A DNA stretch of 64,000 nucleotides from Paenibacillus andongensis (GCF_025369935.1 NZ_CP104467.1:2921001-2985000), one strand, 5' to 3'. Shown: positions 34,928-44,949, counted from the stretch's first letter. Program-made: numbers and translations. Notes: generated by a model from the sequence alone, not told the origin.

Positions 34928-36763
34928 ATGACAGCCACCCCGTGGAACTTAAATCGGGTAAAGGACTTTCGCATCCGAACGAAAATATTTCTATCTAATA
35001 TGATTCTTATATTGTTCATTTCATCGGCGATTGGCGGAGTTGCCATCTACGCCTCTACGAAATTCATTGAATCGAATACGAGAGACCTCTCGATGCAGGT
35101 CATTCATCAAGTTTCCGACAATATTGAAATTAGGGCGAAGGAAGCATTCACTTCCTCCGTTTACGTCCTTAGTGACAGTAATATTCGGCAAATTGCTGCT
35201 GAACAAGGTGAACAAGTTACAGCTGACAACTATCCGGCTTTCCGCAGCCGCATGGAGTTCTTGCTCGCTCAGTACGGGAATGGAAATCCTTATATGAATG
35301 CCATTATGATTCAAACAAATAAGGGACAGGTGTACTGGTGGGAAAATAAAAAAGGCTTGGGTCATACACTAAATCAGGAAGATGTCACCATGATGACAAG
35401 CAAATCTTCTGATTATTTGAAAAGTCATGAACTAAGCATGAGCTGGTCGCCTTCTCTGAGAAAGCATAAAGAAGTGTTCCTGATCAGAGATTTCGTTGAT
35501 TTGAGTCAAGTAGATCGTAGTCTTGGCACGATTGTTATCAGTATCGACTCGGATTATTTCTTATCCCTTGGGAGCAATAGCTCGATCATTAAGCAAAACA
35601 ATGTTGCGATTCTCAACCCTTCGAACGAACTGTTAGCGGGTGGCGGAACGCCTGGTATGGACAATCTCATCTCAAGAAGCTTAAGTTATTCGTTTAACGA
35701 GAATGATACCTCCATGGCCATTGTCGATAATGCTGAGGGAGGCAGTCATTTATTCGTCCAAGAACGAACATCAACGCTGGGCTGGCGGGTGCTTTGTTTT
35801 ATTCCGATGTCTGATCTTTTGTCCAGTACACGCGTATTAGTTCTTGTGATTGCTCTCGTTTCACTGCTTGCCGTACTGATATCTACCGGCATTGCCGTAT
35901 TACTTTCGAATTCTACGACGCGAAATATCAAAATTTTGGAGCAAACGATGCGCCGAGTTGAAGATGGCAATTTCGATGTTCGTATTATTCCTCTTGGGCG
36001 AGATGAGATTGGGAGTTTGTCTATACGGTTCAATTTTATGCTGTCACGGATTAACGATTTAATAAACACGGTGTATAAAGAGCAAATTGCCAAACAACAG
36101 GCCGAATTTACCGTCCTTATGAGTCAGATTAATCCACATTTCCTCTATAACACGCTAGGTACGGTGAAATGGTACGCCCGCATGAACCATCAAGCCGAGA
36201 TTGAGCGAATGGTCACTTCTGTTATTGAATTATTGAAATCTTCGGTTCGGCGTGTTGGGGAATTTCACAGCTTGGAGCAAGAGATTAACCAATTGAAAAA
36301 CTATATTTATATTCAAAAAATTGGTTATGGCGATGCCTTTCGCATGGACTATGAAGTGGATGAACGCTTGCTGGAAAGCGAGGTTCCGTATTTCATTCTT
36401 CAGCCGCTGGTCGAAAATGCAATTCTTCATGGCATCGAAATGTCCAAGGGGAGTGGACGTATTGCCCTTTATGCCCGCATAGAAGAGAAGCAGCTCATAC
36501 TCATTGTCGAAGATAATGGAATAGGTATGGAAGCTGAACAAGCGCTTAATCTATTGAACACAGCAGCACGTAAAGAATCGGTTCCAGGAGTGACGAGTAT
36601 CGGTATTCATAATGTGAATGAACGCATTCAGCTGTATTATGGGGAGAAATATGGGCTTAGCTACGAAAGTGCACCCGGATTAGGTACGAAAGCTATTGTT
36701 CGGATTCCGCATAGAACGCACCGTCAAAGGGGGAATGAGCATGTTGAACGCCATGATCGTTGA
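34928..36763 (+). CDS. YesM-type sensor histidine kinase
   Basis: 611 residues. TM1 (about 22-42), a dCache-like extracellular region (about 45-300), TM2 (VLVLVIALVSLLAVLISTGIAVLL, about 302-325), HAMP (TTRNIKILEQTMRRVEDGNFDV), His_kinase domain with phospho-acceptor His404 in QINPHFLYNTL, and GHKL ATPase (LQPLVENAILHGIE; DNGIGM; GIGIHNVNERI). It belongs to the LytS/YesM class that pairs with AraC-type regulators, here the next gene, which it overlaps by 23 nt. AAGGAGAT sets the start. Sits in a three-gene cassette behind a sugar-binding lipoprotein. Confidence 0.94.
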   Translation: MTATPWNLNRVKDFRIRTKIFLSNMILILFISSAIGGVAIYASTKFIESNTRDLSMQVIHQVSDNIEIRAKEAFTSSVYVLSDSNIRQIAAEQGEQVTADNYPAFRSRMEFLLAQYGNGNPYMNAIMIQTNKGQVYWWENKKGLGHTLNQEDVTMMTSKSSDYLKSHELSMSWSPSLRKHKEVFLIRDFVDLSQVDRSLGTIVISIDSDYFLSLGSNSSIIKQNNVAILNPSNELLAGGGTPGMDNLISRSLSYSFNENDTSMAIVDNAEGGSHLFVQERTSTLGWRVLCFIPMSDLLSSTRVLVLVIALVSLLAVLISTGIAVLLSNSTTRNIKILEQTMRRVEDGNFDVRIIPLGRDEIGSLSIRFNFMLSRINDLINTVYKEQIAKQQAEFTVLMSQINPHFLYNTLGTVKWYARMNHQAEIERMVTSVIELLKSSVRRVGEFHSLEQEINQLKNYIYIQKIGYGDAFRMDYEVDERLLESEVPYFILQPLVENAILHGIEMSKGSGRIALYARIEEKQLILIVEDNGIGMEAEQALNLLNTAARKESVPGVTSIGIHNVNERIQLYYGEKYGLSYESAPGLGTKAIVRIPHRTHRQRGNEHVERHDR

Positions 36764-38279
36764 AGATAATGCGATATATCGGTATGCGATTAAAACGATC
36801 ATTCGTTGGGAAGATTATGGTTTCCAAATTGTATGTGAAGCACTTAATGGTGTGCATGCACTTGATCTTCTGCAGCAACAACAGGTTGATCTTATTGTAA
36901 CGGACATTTCGATGCCCGAAATGAACGGCATTGATCTGATCCAGCAGGTCAAGCAAAAGGATGAATCCATTAAAATTGTGGCACTCAGCTCCTTCGATGA
37001 TTTTCGGTTCGTGAAGGAAGCCCTGAAACTCGGGGCAGAGGATTATTTGTTAAAACATGACCTCGAACCTAACGCGTTACAGCAGCTATTACAACAAATG
37101 AACGGCAAGATTATGGAAGATCATAAGCGAAGAAAACAAGCGAGTATTCGTGATGCCAGCTTTCAAGAGGTTCGCTTCCTATTGGGGCGGAAGCTTCTCT
37201 TAGGCGAGTTGAAGCGAGCAGAGGACATCGAAGAACAAGCGAACGCTGTACATTTTCCAATTCATGGAGGTCCTACAGCAGTTGTAGTGATTGATGCAAA
37301 CTATAAAGTCCTTGCGGATGATTCTAAAGAAGATCAGTCAGCGGACTCCAGCATGATTATACCGATTTCGGAGCAGAGAACGGCAGTCATTATCTATTTT
37401 CCGAATGAGAAGAGTGAACACAAATGTTTGGAGGAAACACGCAGACAAGCATCGCAGCTATACACCCGAATGAAAAAAGTAAGCTCAGTAACAATGGGAA
37501 TTAGCTCGATCGGCTATGGATTGAAGGATTGGGCCGTGCTTTATAAGCAAGCTGAAACAGCCTTAGATCAATATGTGTATGAAGGAACGGGTCAACTCTA
37601 TGCCTATACATCCCTTCAGATCAATGATAAGGCTGAAACCCTGGCAGGCATCACGATTCAGCCTCTGGTTGCAGCGATGAAAAGCGGTCTATTCACTGCT
37701 ATTGAGACGCAAACTGAGCTTTTGTTTCAAAGCCTTATGCTAAGAAAGCCGCCAATATCAGATCTGCGTAACCTGCTGACAGAGTTAATCATGCAGCTGA
37801 AAACGTTGGCTATGGAGATGAATAAGTTCACAGATCCGTTTGAGCAGGAGTACAAACAAGTAAGCCAAGCGATAGAAGTCCTTCAGCCTCTGCAGCAAGT
37901 GAAGCCGTTATTTCTAAATTTGAATAAGCAAATCGCTGGGAATAAGGCTGAGCACACGTTGATGCGCAAGGAAATCCAGGGAGCAATCGCCTATATGGAA
38001 GAGCACTACGCTGAAGACATCACGGTGGCAAGGCTGGCAGAAGTTCTCCATTTGAGTGCGAATTACCTGTCCAATCTATTTAAAAGCGAGACGGGGATGA
38101 GGATCGTCGAATATATGAATCGATACCGGATTCAGAAAGCGAAGCAGCTGCTTCAAGACCCTGCATGGAAAGTATACGAAGTCGCTGAAAAAACAGGGTT
38201 TCAAGAAACATCCTACTTTTGCAAGGTATTTAAAGAGTTGGAAGGGAAAACGGTCAAGGAATTTAGGCGCAATGGCTAA
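36741..38279 (+). CDS. YesN-type response regulator with AraC DNA-binding domain
   Basis: 512 residues. N-terminal receiver with acidic pocket Glu8-Asp9, phospho-acceptor Asp55 (LIVTDISMPEMNG) and Lys in EDYLLKHDLE; a middle linker region of about 250 residues; C-terminal AraC double helix-turn-helix (ITVARLAEVLHLSANYLSNLFKSETGM...EVAEKTGFQETSYFCKVFKELEG). ATG 36741 is chosen because AAAGGGGG is 7 nt upstream; ATG 36735 is too close to it. Partner of the preceding YesM kinase. Its target may be the beta-galactosidase operon 275 bp downstream or its own cassette; a terminator separates them. Confidence 0.93.
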   Translation: MLNAMIVEDNAIYRYAIKTIIRWEDYGFQIVCEALNGVHALDLLQQQQVDLIVTDISMPEMNGIDLIQQVKQKDESIKIVALSSFDDFRFVKEALKLGAEDYLLKHDLEPNALQQLLQQMNGKIMEDHKRRKQASIRDASFQEVRFLLGRKLLLGELKRAEDIEEQANAVHFPIHGGPTAVVVIDANYKVLADDSKEDQSADSSMIIPISEQRTAVIIYFPNEKSEHKCLEETRRQASQLYTRMKKVSSVTMGISSIGYGLKDWAVLYKQAETALDQYVYEGTGQLYAYTSLQINDKAETLAGITIQPLVAAMKSGLFTAIETQTELLFQSLMLRKPPISDLRNLLTELIMQLKTLAMEMNKFTDPFEQEYKQVSQAIEVLQPLQQVKPLFLNLNKQIAGNKAEHTLMRKEIQGAIAYMEEHYAEDITVARLAEVLHLSANYLSNLFKSETGMRIVEYMNRYRIQKAKQLLQDPAWKVYEVAEKTGFQETSYFCKVFKELEGKTVKEFRRNG

Positions 38280-38348
38280 TTATTCAAGATGAATAATCGT
38301 AAATTCTGTGAATTATATAAAAAATCAGTGTTATATAGAATGCAAGCG

Positions 38349-38382
38349 GCTGCGAATTTGGATAAAATTCGCAGCTTTTTTT
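38349..38382 (+). terminator. Rho-independent terminator
   Basis: Stem GCTGCGAATTT / AAATTCGCAGC with a 5-6-nt loop and a T7 tail. Confidence 0.92.
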
Positions 38383-38439
38383 GTTTTACGTGAGGCTGTA
38401 TCTTCGTAGTTTTGTTATATAACTTGATGTTTCTTTCAA

Positions 38440-38467
38440 TGTAAGCGCTTTTAAAACAACTTATACT
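38440..38467 (+). promoter_or_regulatory. cre-like site and -10 box of the beta-galactosidase operon
   Basis: TGTAAGCGCTTTTA at 38440-38453 matches the cre consensus except one base (T for C at position 13). It lies just upstream of TATACT (38462-38467), a likely -10 box. CcpA or another LacI-family protein could bind it. Confidence 0.55.
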
Positions 38468-38505
38468 AACTTCATAAAGAACAGCAAGCTAAATATCCCT
38501 AGCGG

Positions 38506-38521
38506 ATGAAACGGGTTTCAT
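38506..38521. promoter_or_regulatory. Palindromic LacI-type operator
   Basis: ATGAAACGGGTTTCAT: 7-bp arms ATGAAAC / GTTTCAT around the centre, typical of LacI-family operators. It lies about 40 bp after the -10 box and 34 bp before the TTG start of the beta-galactosidase gene, where a bound repressor would block transcription. The LacI gene at the end of this operon is the natural candidate. Confidence 0.6.
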
Positions 38522-38554
38522 AAATAAATGAGAGCAGATCGAGGGGGTTAGCCA

Positions 38555-41347
38555 TTGTATTTATCAAAAAGTGAAGAAGCAGTGATTCAGTTATCGTCAG
38601 ATGCACTGCGGATAAATGGAAAATCAGAAATTATACTTTGTGCTTCCTTATTTTATTTTCGATTACCACGCGGGTTATGGAAAGAGAGACTAAATAAAGT
38701 TAAAGCTTTTGGATATAACGCGATTGATGTGTACTTTCCTTGGAATCATCATGAGACCGTGGAAGGAACTTGGGATTTTACTGGAGAGAAGGATGCCGCA
38801 CAGTTTCTACAGGATGCCGCAGATGCAGGACTGTGGGTGATTGCACGACCAGGGCCGTATATTTGCTCCGAATGGGATGGGGGAGCACTTCCTGCTTATC
38901 TTTTCGTGAAAGAAGATCTTCGCATAAGAGATAACGATCCTGCCTTCTTGCGGCATGTGTCCAGGTGGTACGAACAGATTCTACCCATACTGAGGAAATA
39001 TGAAACGGGTCGGGGTGGCACCATCATTGCTGTCCAATTAGACAATGAGTTTGATTTCTACCCTTGTTCGGATCCCAAAGGGTATATCTCGGCGTTAAGG
39101 GATTTAGCTTTGCAGCATGGGATATCTGTCCCGCTCATTGCTTGCGCCGGACAAGGCGGTTTGTATGAGGCTTCTGGTTTTGCTGAAGACGTGGTGCCTA
39201 CATGCAACTTCTATCCAAATGACCAAGACCCTGCTTTCGAAGAAAAGGTGCTCTTCTACAGAGAGGAGTTGGCTCATCGCGGGCTGCCCTTACTCGTCAC
39301 GGAGACGAATCGCTCGCACTTCTTGCTTCGCAGATTGTTATCGGCAGGTGCGAAGCTGCTCGGTCCCTACTTGCAGGCTTCAGGGACGAATTTTGGCTTC
39401 ACCAATGCGGCTAACAATTGGGGAAATCCACTTTCATTTCTTACCTCGGACTATGATTTCGGTGGAATGATATCACCGGAAGGACACATTCGAGAAGAAG
39501 CTTATGAAGGGAAAATGCTGCATCGTGTGATTCACACGTATGGCTCTTCCTTGGCTGAGGCGAAGCCTGAGCTCACGAGTAATGCTTCATCCCCTTATCG
39601 GTTAGCTTTAAAGCAAGGCGGTGAGCTGCTCTTCTTATGTAATGTAAACGAACAAGATGAAGACGCTTACTTTCATTTAGCAGAAGAGATCGTCCCCCGT
39701 TACACCACACTTGTGGCTAAAGCAAGCCGATGTCCGATTCTTCCCTTGCAGGTGCCTTTGCAGACATGGGGGATCGCTGAGGGGACGCTCGCCTACGCAA
39801 CTGCAGAATTGCTGCTGGTTAAGCAGCTTGAGCAGCGCACGCTGTTCGTGTTTCATACGGAGGGTGAAGGCGAAATTCGTCTCATCTTTAACACGGAGGT
39901 GCAGACGGAGGCTGGCACAATGAAGGTACACGATGCCGAAGCAGAAGATCAGGTAACGGTATCCTTTCAATCGGGCGAGCAAGAGAGATCAGCACGGATT
40001 CGCTTACTAAGCGGTCACGTTATCGAATTAATCGGAATGAGTCGTTCACGTGCTTTGCTGTTAGAAAATATGGATGATGATGGCGTGCTGCATGTTGGTG
40101 ACTTCGTAGAACGAGATACGGAAAGCCGCGAAGTTGAACTCAGCTGGTCACAAAGCATAGTGAATCCCTTGGATACCCTTGCGGATGAAAGCTTATCGAT
40201 CGGTGATACTGCCGATTATCTGGAGAAGCATGGTGTTTATCGAGGTTTCGCTTGGTACACCTCGCAATTATCACTACCGCTGGAGAGCAGCTGTTTAGGC
40301 CTTCTCGTTCAGCAGGCAAGTGATGTCGTTTCCGTCTATACCGGTGAAACGTACCTAGGTACAGCAGCACCGGGTGGAGGAAGTCACTTCCTTCCGATTC
40401 CATCTGGCTCGCGCGTAGAGTCAAATCTGGTTGCTCGTGTCGAGATTTGGGGACATACCAATTTCCACGATACGAATTTGCCAGGCCTTCACTTAAATGC
40501 TCTGAAAGGGCTAACGGGCATAGTTGGCGTAACGTCGGTTAGAGAAATAAACCAAAACTGGCGATTCAAGCTTATGCAATATGGTGAAGACAAGGACAAT
40601 TACGCAGCTTCCGATTATGACGATCGACAATGGCCGATTGTGAGTGTTGGAGGGTGGCTCTCTGCTGAACAGCCCGCCCATCAATGCTACCGCAAACAAG
40701 TAAAGCTGTCGAAAGAAGCGGATACGTGGATTCTCCACACGCCGGGTAATTTCTCGTACGCCTATGCTTACGTGAACGGGCACGCACTCGGACAATTGAA
40801 TCCGCTCAATCCTTATCTTAATCTCACGCCCTACGTAAAGGCAGGAGACACGGCAACGTTTACGCTATTTCTGGATAAAACATATGGTTCCCTAAGCGGC
40901 AGTATTCATCTCTACGAAGGAACCGCAGCTAAACAGTGGACATTATCCTCTTGTCAAGAGAATGGCTTACTGCAGCATGCCAAAGCATCAAGCGAAGGGG
41001 CTCTCCCCGTAGAAGGAGCTGTCTCCTTGATGCCGGGTACCCTGTCATGGCTGTACGGTGACCTTCGTGATGATAACCAAGGATTAGGCTGGAGGGTTTA
41101 TGTCAAAGGCAGCAACATGAAGTTGACCGTGTTCTTCAACGGGCACCTCGTTGGCCGTCTGTGGACGCAAGGCGGTACCAACAGACCGATATTCCGTGGC
41201 GGCAGCGATGAATCCTTTAATTTACCGGGGCCATGGTTTCAGGGTGGCGAATTGAGCAATGAAATAGCCATCTTATTAGAGGCGGTATCGGCCACTGAAG
41301 ATGCCTTGTTAGAGCCTCTTCGCTTCATACCCGTAGCCGCAGTTTAA
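38555..41347 (+). CDS. Beta-galactosidase, GH35 family
   Basis: 930 residues, no signal peptide, so cytoplasmic. The GH35 TIM barrel is at the N-terminus: SLFYFRLPRGLWKERLNKVKAFGYNAIDVYFPWN, ARPGPYICSEWDGGALPAYL, acid/base Glu165 in QLDNEFDF and probable nucleophile Glu250 in LLVTETN. The rest holds beta-sandwich and jelly-roll (galactose-binding-like) domains, e.g. QCYRKQVKL...AYAYVNGHALGQLNP. It releases terminal beta-galactose from imported oligosaccharides such as galactans. TTG 38555 with GAGGGGG 8 nt upstream is the start. First gene of an operon with two permeases and a binding protein. Confidence 0.9.
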   Translation: MYLSKSEEAVIQLSSDALRINGKSEIILCASLFYFRLPRGLWKERLNKVKAFGYNAIDVYFPWNHHETVEGTWDFTGEKDAAQFLQDAADAGLWVIARPGPYICSEWDGGALPAYLFVKEDLRIRDNDPAFLRHVSRWYEQILPILRKYETGRGGTIIAVQLDNEFDFYPCSDPKGYISALRDLALQHGISVPLIACAGQGGLYEASGFAEDVVPTCNFYPNDQDPAFEEKVLFYREELAHRGLPLLVTETNRSHFLLRRLLSAGAKLLGPYLQASGTNFGFTNAANNWGNPLSFLTSDYDFGGMISPEGHIREEAYEGKMLHRVIHTYGSSLAEAKPELTSNASSPYRLALKQGGELLFLCNVNEQDEDAYFHLAEEIVPRYTTLVAKASRCPILPLQVPLQTWGIAEGTLAYATAELLLVKQLEQRTLFVFHTEGEGEIRLIFNTEVQTEAGTMKVHDAEAEDQVTVSFQSGEQERSARIRLLSGHVIELIGMSRSRALLLENMDDDGVLHVGDFVERDTESREVELSWSQSIVNPLDTLADESLSIGDTADYLEKHGVYRGFAWYTSQLSLPLESSCLGLLVQQASDVVSVYTGETYLGTAAPGGGSHFLPIPSGSRVESNLVARVEIWGHTNFHDTNLPGLHLNALKGLTGIVGVTSVREINQNWRFKLMQYGEDKDNYAASDYDDRQWPIVSVGGWLSAEQPAHQCYRKQVKLSKEADTWILHTPGNFSYAYAYVNGHALGQLNPLNPYLNLTPYVKAGDTATFTLFLDKTYGSLSGSIHLYEGTAAKQWTLSSCQENGLLQHAKASSEGALPVEGAVSLMPGTLSWLYGDLRDDNQGLGWRVYVKGSNMKLTVFFNGHLVGRLWTQGGTNRPIFRGGSDESFNLPGPWFQGGELSNEIAILLEAVSATEDALLEPLRFIPVAAV

Positions 41348-41365
41348 TTTGGAAGGAGAGTACGT

Positions 41366-42340
41366 ATGAAAGCTGCCATCTCAGCAAGCTCATTAGAAGG
41401 GGCGCCTATTGCTGTCAAAAAGCGATCAACCCCACTTCGCAGATTTTGGACGTATCGAACATTAGTCCTTATGTGTGTTCCTGCGATTTTATTTTTCTTA
41501 GTCATGTCTTACCTTCCAATGCCAGGGCTTTATCTCGCATTCATTAATTATAACTATACGGCGGGGATCTTCGGCAGTGAGTTCGTTGGGTTTGACAACT
41601 TCAAATTTCTAGTGACCTCCGGGGCACTTTGGAAATTAACGTTTAATACGATTGCTTACAATTTAGCTTTTATTTTATTTGGAAATATCTTACAGATTGG
41701 AATTGCTATTTTGCTGAACGAGCTTCGTAAAAAGTGGTTTAAGAAGCTTTCACAATCCCTGATGTTCCTGCCCTTTTTCATCTCCTTCGTGCTTGTTGGC
41801 CTTATTGCTTATAACATTCTCAGTTATGACTTTGGACTGCTCAATGGGATTTTCAAATCGATCGGTTGGGAGCCGGTTAAGACGTACTCGAATCCAACGA
41901 TCTGGCCATTTATCATCGTTATTACGTTTCTTTGGCAGTCGACAGGGTACGGCTCCATCGTCTATTTCGCTGCGATAATGGGATTGGACTCGGAGATCGT
42001 AGAAGCCGCAGAAATTGATGGGGCGAATGCCCTGCAGCGAATTCGCTATATCGTGCTTCCATGGCTAAAGCCGACGTTCATTATTTTGCTGCTTTTTTCA
42101 TTAGGCGGTATTCTCCGAGGGAACTTTGGATTGTTCTATAACTTGGTCGGAGCCAACAATACAGCCCTTTTTGACGCGACAGATATTATTGAAACGTTCG
42201 TCTTCCGCTCTTTGATGAACAACTTTAACTTTTCTCTAGGAAGCGCTGTCAGTCTCTATCAGTCCGTGTTTGGCTTCTTTATTGTCATCACAGCCAATTG
42301 GCTGGTTAAGAAAGTTTCGCCTGAAAATACGCTGTTCTAA
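41366..42340 (+). CDS. Sugar ABC transporter permease, LplB type
   Basis: 324 residues, about six membrane helices, beginning near residue 32 (LVLMCVPAILFFLVMSYLPMPGLYLAF). The coupling motif EAA loop reads VEAAEIDGANALQRIRYIVLP, which contacts the ATPase. The end WLVKKVSPENTLF is typical of LplB-like permeases. GGAAGGAGAG precedes the ATG, 18 bp after the beta-galactosidase stop. Forms a heterodimer with the next gene product to import an oligosaccharide that the upstream enzyme cleaves. No ATPase gene is in the operon. Confidence 0.94.
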   Translation: MKAAISASSLEGAPIAVKKRSTPLRRFWTYRTLVLMCVPAILFFLVMSYLPMPGLYLAFINYNYTAGIFGSEFVGFDNFKFLVTSGALWKLTFNTIAYNLAFILFGNILQIGIAILLNELRKKWFKKLSQSLMFLPFFISFVLVGLIAYNILSYDFGLLNGIFKSIGWEPVKTYSNPTIWPFIIVITFLWQSTGYGSIVYFAAIMGLDSEIVEAAEIDGANALQRIRYIVLPWLKPTFIILLLFSLGGILRGNFGLFYNLVGANNTALFDATDIIETFVFRSLMNNFNFSLGSAVSLYQSVFGFFIVITANWLVKKVSPENTLF

Positions 42341-42389
42341 ATCAACAGGCAAGTGTTCGCCACTTTAAATCGGTTAGGAGGGACATCCA

Positions 42390-43298
42390 GTGGAGCAAGT
42401 CATCGCACGTCAAAGAGGAACTGATTTCTCCTCCGTGGCCATTCGGGCATTCGGCTACTTCTTTATTGGTCTTTTCGCTCTGTTTTGTTTACTGCCCTTT
42501 CTTCTTGTCCTTGGGACGTCGTTCACAGCAGAGAAATCGATCACGTTGCACGGCTACAATTTGTGGCCCAAAGAGTTCAGTACTTTTGCCTATAAAATTG
42601 TGTTTGAGAATCCGGGAGTCATTCTCGGCTCTTATGGGGTCACGCTTGGTATTACGATAGTTGGAACTACCATTGGGCTGTTTATCGTAGCCATGACGGG
42701 TTATTCCTTGCAGCGTCCTGATTTTCCATATCGGAATCGGATATCCTTCTTCATTTACTTTACAACATTGTTTCAGGGTGGAGTTGTCCCCTTTTACTTA
42801 ATCATGACGCAGTGGATGCATCTGAAGGATAACTATTTGGCTGTCCTGCTGCCCGGACTGATGAGCCCTTTTCTCATTATTATGATGAAAAGCTTCGTAA
42901 CCTCCATTCCTCATGCGATTACGGAATCAGCCAAAATGGATGGGGCGGGTGATTTCAAGATTTTCACCAAACTTATCTTGCCAATGACAACACCGGCGCT
43001 GGCCACCATTGGATTGTTTATTGCTTTGGGGTATTGGAACGAATGGTACAATGCGATGTTGTTCCTATCACCTGATTTAAAATATAGGCCGCTGCAATTG
43101 TTTCTGTATAACGTCGTCACAAGTGCCGATTTTATCAAAAACTCATCGGTCTCCTCCAATGTACAGCCAAGGGATATGCCGCTGGAGTCCATGAAAATGG
43201 CTACCGCTGTCGTCGCAACAGGACCGGTCATTCTCTTTTATCCGATGGTGCAGAAATATTTCATCCAGGGTATTACCGTTGGTGCTGTAAAAGGCTGA
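42390..43298 (+). CDS. Sugar ABC transporter permease, YtcP/LplC type
   Basis: 302 residues, six membrane helices (first FFIGLFALFCLLPFLLVLGTSF). EAA loop ITESAKMDGAGDFKIFTKLILP. The C-terminus MVQKYFIQGITVGAVKG is the standard ending of the CUT1 second permease. GTG 42390 follows TAGGAGGGA. Partner of the LplB-type permease 49 bp upstream and of the binding protein downstream. Confidence 0.94.
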   Translation: MEQVIARQRGTDFSSVAIRAFGYFFIGLFALFCLLPFLLVLGTSFTAEKSITLHGYNLWPKEFSTFAYKIVFENPGVILGSYGVTLGITIVGTTIGLFIVAMTGYSLQRPDFPYRNRISFFIYFTTLFQGGVVPFYLIMTQWMHLKDNYLAVLLPGLMSPFLIIMMKSFVTSIPHAITESAKMDGAGDFKIFTKLILPMTTPALATIGLFIALGYWNEWYNAMLFLSPDLKYRPLQLFLYNVVTSADFIKNSSVSSNVQPRDMPLESMKMATAVVATGPVILFYPMVQKYFIQGITVGAVKG

Positions 43299-43341
43299 CG
43301 CAAAAACATATACCAAAACAATTATGGGGAGGCAAATCCGT

Positions 43342-44949
43342 ATGTTCAAGAGAAAAAAGAAAGCGCTTAGTGTAGCTCTGGCAGCGACGCTAGCTGTAAG
43401 CTTGACGGCGTGCTCTACACCTAGCAGTACAGGAACTAGCTCAACGGATAAAGGGACAGCAACTGCAGCAGCAACAGGGACAGCGGCACCTGCCGGCAAA
43501 ATTGACACTTCGGAGTTCCAAACGATTTCGTACGTGATGTTGGGGGATAAACCGAAGAATGGTCAATTTGAAAAGGTGATGGAGAAGGTCAACGCTATTT
43601 TGAAACAAAAAGCAAATGCGAAACTGGAAATTAAATGGGTGGAATGGGCCGATTGGCAAACCAAATATAATCTATTGCTAGCTTCAGGAGAACCTGTTGA
43701 CTTAATCACGGTTGCAACAGATTGGTTGGATACGTGGCAGAATGCCCAAAAAGGTGCTTTCCAGCCTCTGGATAAGCTGCTTCCTGTGTATGCGCCGTTA
43801 ACTTGGAAGGAAGTACCGCCAGAAAACTGGGCGGAGACGAAGTACAAGAATCAAATCATGCTCATTCCTGAGGATCATTATACGCAGTGGGTTAATCACG
43901 GCTTCTTGTATCGTGGTGATTGGGCCAAAGAGTTTGGGATCACGGCGCCGATTACAGATTGGAAGTCGATGGAGACTTATCTCCAAGGTGTTAAGGATAA
44001 GAAGCCAGGCGTCGTTCCTTGGGATGCAAATGGTACAGCTGCTGGTAATATTGGCGGGTACATCAATTCCTACACAGATGCGATTGAACTTCCGATCAGC
44101 ACAGGTCTCTTCGGACTAATCTACGGTAAATCCTATGATGAGAAGTATAAAGCCTACAGCCCCGTTCTCGATGATACCTTCGTGAATTTTGCCAAACTCA
44201 TGAAGGATTGGGGCGACAAAGGCTTCTGGCGGGATGATGTGCTGAACTATAAGGGCGATAACCGCTCTGAGCTTGAGGCTGGTAAGTCAAGCATTGATCA
44301 GCATCACACGCAAACCTTCCTTGGTGAGCGTATCAAAATGGATAAGCTGCAGCCGGGCTCAGATCTTCAGTTCTTCCCATTCTCGGCTACACGCAACAAT
44401 CTCGTATCCATGTCGATCACACACGGCGGTACTTCCATTGGTGCGAAAAGCAAGCACCCAGAGCGTGCCCTGATGGTTTATGAGCTAATTCGCCAAGATC
44501 CGGAAGTATACCATTTGATGAACTATGGTTTGGAAGGCGTACAGTACGTCATCAAAGATGGCAAACGTTACCGTCCAGATGGCTATGATGTACAAAGAGA
44601 CGAATTCTATTCCAACTTCTGGGGGGGACGCATCGATAAGAATGAAATCCCAGATGGTAATGATTGGTCAGGCAAAGGCGCGCTTTATGCGTCCTATGAC
44701 AAAATCAAAAAGCCATTTCCATATGGCCGATTCGTTTTCGATAAAGCACCTGTGTCAAATGAGTTGACAGCGGTTACCCAAGTTGTTGGACAAATGGGAC
44801 CTGCGATCCTTTATGGCAAAGCGGGAGACCCGGTTAAAGCGGTTGATGATTTCCGCGCGAAGCTGAAAACAGCAGGTTTTGATAAGCTGATGGCTGAGGT
44901 CCAAAAACAATTGGATGCCTTCAAAACCACGGTAGAAAGCAGCAAATAA
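43342..44949 (+). CDS. Sugar-binding lipoprotein of the beta-galactosidase operon (LplA/LipO type)
   Basis: 535 residues. Lipobox LTAC with lipidated Cys near residue 21, then a low-complexity Thr/Ala/Gly linker, then a family-1 binding domain with ASGEPVDLITVATDW and many aromatic residues, and the QLDAFK end. ATG 43342 is chosen because GGGGAGG lies about 11 nt upstream; an in-frame ATG at 43324 precedes it without support. It delivers the substrate to the permease pair encoded directly upstream. A strong terminator follows. Length (about 535) is usual for LplA-like proteins that bind larger oligosaccharides. Confidence 0.93.
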   Translation: MFKRKKKALSVALAATLAVSLTACSTPSSTGTSSTDKGTATAAATGTAAPAGKIDTSEFQTISYVMLGDKPKNGQFEKVMEKVNAILKQKANAKLEIKWVEWADWQTKYNLLLASGEPVDLITVATDWLDTWQNAQKGAFQPLDKLLPVYAPLTWKEVPPENWAETKYKNQIMLIPEDHYTQWVNHGFLYRGDWAKEFGITAPITDWKSMETYLQGVKDKKPGVVPWDANGTAAGNIGGYINSYTDAIELPISTGLFGLIYGKSYDEKYKAYSPVLDDTFVNFAKLMKDWGDKGFWRDDVLNYKGDNRSELEAGKSSIDQHHTQTFLGERIKMDKLQPGSDLQFFPFSATRNNLVSMSITHGGTSIGAKSKHPERALMVYELIRQDPEVYHLMNYGLEGVQYVIKDGKRYRPDGYDVQRDEFYSNFWGGRIDKNEIPDGNDWSGKGALYASYDKIKKPFPYGRFVFDKAPVSNELTAVTQVVGQMGPAILYGKAGDPVKAVDDFRAKLKTAGFDKLMAEVQKQLDAFKTTVESSK

